A stretch of DNA of 21,145 nt, from positions 1 through 21,145 of the IMG/VR virus record IMGVR_UViG_3300035180_002012, one strand, 5' to 3'. The notes under the pieces were generated by a model. It made no database searches, was not told the DNA's origin, and saw only the letters and a program-made list of their open reading frames with translations. This document shows, in pieces, positions 20,575-21,145 of the stretch. The first letter of the stretch is position 1, and each line of letters begins with the position of its first letter. Origin of the DNA: a virus. Made by a program: the position numbers and the translations under genes.

Positions 20575-20740
20575 ATCTTTCTACCTCCTTTTTAGTAAAT
20601 TCTAAAAACTTCACTACATTTTTGATATTGCTAAATTCAAATACTCTTCCTTGTAGGTAAACAATGAATTTTCCATTATCCGAATAAAGCTTGCCTTTTA
20701 AATCCCAAGCTAATTTTTCAGCTATTTCGTATAATTCCAT
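20558..20740 (-). CDS. Small hypothetical protein
   Basis: A 60-residue protein beginning MELYEIAEKLAWDLKGKLYS, with a short beta-hairpin (NGKFIVYLQGRVFEF) and a helical end (NVVKFLEFTKKEVERY). Not recognised. It has a strong ribosome site (AAGGAGG) and overlaps the RecT-like gene by 17 bases, whose ribosome site lies inside it. Tight packing and this ribosome site support a real gene. Confidence 0.7.
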   Translation of the reverse strand: MELYEIAEKLAWDLKGKLYSDNGKFIVYLQGRVFEFSNIKNVVKFLEFTKKEVERYDSIS

Positions 20741-20753
20741 TTTTCTTTCCTCC

Positions 20754-21032
20754 TTATTTTTTGTTTACTGCTATTTGCAAAGATTTAGCTGGTTTAAACA
20801 CAACGACTTTCTTAGCTGAAATTGTGATTTCTTCTCCAGTTCTTGGATTTCTTCCTTTTCTTGCTCTTTTTTCTTTTACACCAAAAACACCAAGTCCGGG
20901 AATAGCTACTCTTTCACCTGAAATAATTACTCTAATAACTGTTTCACAGACATAACTGACAATATCGTCAGCTTGTGAAAGAGTAATGCCAAACTGCTTT
21001 TGTGTTGCTTGGATTAAGTCAAACTTTGTCAT
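20754..21032 (-). CDS. HU/IHF-family DNA-bending protein
   Basis: A 92-residue histone-like protein with the standard layout: N-terminal helices (MTKFDLIQATQKQFGITLSQ), a VAIPGLGVFGVKEKRARKGR beta segment and the RNPRTGEEITISAKKVVVFK arm that inserts into the minor groove. All signature residues are present. Bent DNA is needed for Mu-type transpososomes (host HU/IHF in Mu), so a phage-encoded copy could serve transposition or packaging. Start ATG with AAAAAGGAGGTGTAGT upstream. Confidence 0.93.
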   Translation of the reverse strand: MTKFDLIQATQKQFGITLSQADDIVSYVCETVIRVIISGERVAIPGLGVFGVKEKRARKGRNPRTGEEITISAKKVVVFKPAKSLQIAVNKK

Positions 21033-21034
21033 AA

Positions 21035-21145
21035 CTACACCTCCTTTTTAGAATTAGATTTTTTGGATCTTCTTTCTTGAAGTTCCTTTTCATAAATATG
21101 CAAGATATTCGGGTCTTGGAAATAATCAGCTATTTTTAAAACTAA
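21035..21145 (-). CDS. C-terminal fragment of an unidentified gene (cut by window edge)
   Basis: Open frame running in from the right edge, 36 codons then TAG (21037-21035), reading LVLKIADYFQDPNILHIYEK and a Lys/Ser-rich tail ending KKSNSKKEV. The ribosome site of the HU-like gene lies in its last codons, the same packing as the other early genes, which supports a real gene. Too little is present to name it. Confidence 0.7.
   Translation of the reverse strand, partial: LVLKIADYFQDPNILHIYEKELQERRSKKSNSKKEV

Noticed and set aside
1-21145. tRNA or rRNA genes
   Set aside because: No cloverleaf with a GTTCGA-type T-loop or rRNA-like GC-rich conserved stretch was seen on either strand.

Overview
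The window is a dense, AT-rich stretch in which every convincing gene lies on the minus strand, so transcription runs from the right edge to the left edge. It is most of a Mu-like (transposable, contractile-tailed) prophage or phage genome. Evidence for this is a DDE transposase followed by a MuB-type ATPase, then a Mu-ordered set of packaging, head and contractile-tail genes. The low GC, strong GGAGG ribosome sites and Lys/Glu/Ile-rich proteins would suit a thermophilic bacterium such as an Aquificota member. That host guess is inference only.

Early/replication region (about 14.6-21.1 kb, read leftward): a C-terminal gene fragment, an HU-like DNA-bending protein, a small unknown, a RecT/Bet-type annealing protein, another small unknown, a ParB-like protein with two helix-turn-helix segments, the transposase (D156, D226, E261), a 20-codon duplicated leader of the next gene, the MuB-like ATPase, a zinc-finger/HTH protein, a protein ending in an SSB-like acidic tail (DDDDEDIPF), and a DnaC-like ATPase. 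A hairpin plus T-tract at about 14541-14573 looks like the terminator of this unit.

Middle/late region (about 0.5-14.5 kb): a good sigma70-like promoter drives a small AlpA/excisionase-type HTH gene. A 55-bp element that occurs twice (51/55 identical) then sits directly upstream of two gene blocks and is probably the late promoter. The first block encodes a small nuclease, a membrane/coiled-coil protein, a winged-helix protein, small and large terminase subunits, portal, and a Mu F-like head protein with a probable RNase-toxin-like C-terminus. The second block encodes a prohead protease, a 17-residue basic peptide, a scaffold-like coiled coil, an N4-gp56-type major capsid protein, head-tail connector and completion proteins, tail sheath, tail tube, a tail assembly chaperone with a classical -1 frameshift product (slippery CCCTTTG), and the tape measure.

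Left of the tape measure, 520 bp carry no gene. They hold a regular array of six palindromic cores, at least five of which sit inside different, self-complementary arms. A seventh unit of the same family lies in the coding sequence of the ParB-like gene. A related 12-mer (TGCAA-AA/TT-TTGCA) is scattered through the whole window far above chance. This palindrome family, together with the ParB-like protein, is the most unusual feature here. No lysis cassette, baseplate, tail-fibre or repressor gene is recognisable in the window.
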